DNA of 7,301 nt from Caldilinea sp. GTDB taxonomy: Bacteria; Chloroflexota; Anaerolineae; Caldilineales; Caldilineaceae. Below are positions 7,184-7,301 of the stretch, piece by piece. How positions within the stretch are numbered: the stretch's first letter is position 1; each line of letters starts with the position of its first letter. The DNA is taken from the NCBI GenBank assembly GCA_026389955.1, contig JAPLGY010000710.1:1-7301 (forward strand), read 5' to 3'. Both the position numbers and the translations under genes were made by a program. The notes under the pieces are model-generated. The model saw only the letters and a list, made by a program, of their open reading frames with translations. It was not told the origin of the DNA and did not search any database.

Positions 7184-7215
7184 GGACAGCCGTTGCTGTC
7201 CGGCAGCAGACAGCA
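7184..7215 (-). promoter_or_regulatory. Two mutually exclusive hairpins in the helicase 5' leader
   Basis: In the minus-strand leader, GGACAGC (7201-7195) can pair with GCTGTCC (7190-7184) across a 4-nt loop as a perfect 7-bp stem. Alternatively GACAGCA (7200-7194) can pair with the upstream TGCTGTC (7215-7209) across an 8-nt loop, also 7 bp. The same central segment serves both stems, so only one can form. Both end more than 40 nt before the ribosome binding site. Pairing is seen directly; a regulatory role is inference. Autoregulatory leaders are known for some cold-shock DEAD-box helicase mRNAs. Confidence 0.4.
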
Positions 7216-7239
7216 TGGACGCTGACGGTTGCCTATGCG

Positions 7240-7268
7240 ACAATACCCCATTTGTCTCGATCCAGCAA
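7240..7268 (-). promoter_or_regulatory. Possible sigma70-type promoter for the helicase/oxidoreductase unit
   Basis: On the minus strand TTGCTG (7268-7263) and TATTGT (7245-7240) are separated by 17 nt, a partial match to -35/-10 boxes. A perfect TTGACA also occurs further upstream (7285-7280) but has no convincing -10 at 16-18 nt. A short inverted repeat GACAA-N8-TTGTC (7239-7256) overlaps the -10 candidate. Evidence is weak. The upstream neighbour of the helicase is outside the window. Confidence 0.22.
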
Positions 7269-7301
7269 ACTGCCTCTTCTGTCAAACAGCGTTCATGCTA
7301 C

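Noticed and set aside
6617..7225. Long plus-strand open frame opposite the helicase
   Set aside because: It mirrors a strongly conserved helicase, is Gln/Arg/Pro-rich, has no recognisable motif or ribosome binding site, and is explained by high GC.
7130..7285. N-terminal extension of the helicase from ATG at 7285
   Set aside because: A perfect Shine-Dalgarno precedes ATG 7129 and the added residues resemble no helicase; the region is better read as leader.
1..7301. A defence system, CRISPR array, mobile element or retroelement
   Set aside because: No array-like repeats, transposase, integrase, reverse transcriptase, tRNA or inverted terminal repeats were found on either strand.

Overview
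The window is GC-rich, gene-dense bacterial DNA. It carries two transcription units that face each other and meet near 4450-4515. Three things point to Chloroflexota (Anaerolineae or Caldilineae type): the very large DUF2079 membrane protein, its long beta-rich tail of a kind I associate with Chloroflexota surface-glycan proteins, and the high GC. This assignment is an inference from protein style; no rRNA or other marker gene is present.

Plus strand, 1-4447: a tightly packed cell-surface sugar cluster. It starts inside an NAD-dependent sugar-nucleotide epimerase/dehydratase whose start lies upstream of the window. One base after its stop comes an intact DegT/DnrJ/EryC1/StrS-type PLP sugar aminotransferase. 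One base after that stop comes a DUF2079 multi-pass membrane protein with a large extracytoplasmic C-terminal part. The likely logic is that the epimerase/dehydratase makes a keto or epimerised nucleotide sugar, the aminotransferase makes an amino sugar, and the membrane protein acts in envelope glycan assembly. The DUF2079 reading frame is broken at about 2541-2558, beside a run of six G.

Minus strand, 7301-4514: a DEAD-box RNA helicase (RhlE type) with a strong ribosome binding site, followed after 14 nt by a phytoene-dehydrogenase-like FAD oxidoreductase. The oxidoreductase frame is also broken, at about 4784-4793, where roughly 38 otherwise conserved codons are absent and the frame changes.

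The most notable observation is that two neighbouring convergent genes carry the same kind of lesion: a conserved core of roughly 100 nt is missing, out of frame, with good coding sense on both sides. Either the assembly has lost short segments here or both genes are decaying. I see no CRISPR array, insertion sequence, RNA gene, defence system or other clearly new system. Smaller items are a tandem 14-bp duplication over the DUF2079 stop codon, a 10-bp direct repeat at the oxidoreductase 3' end, and mutually exclusive hairpins in the helicase leader.
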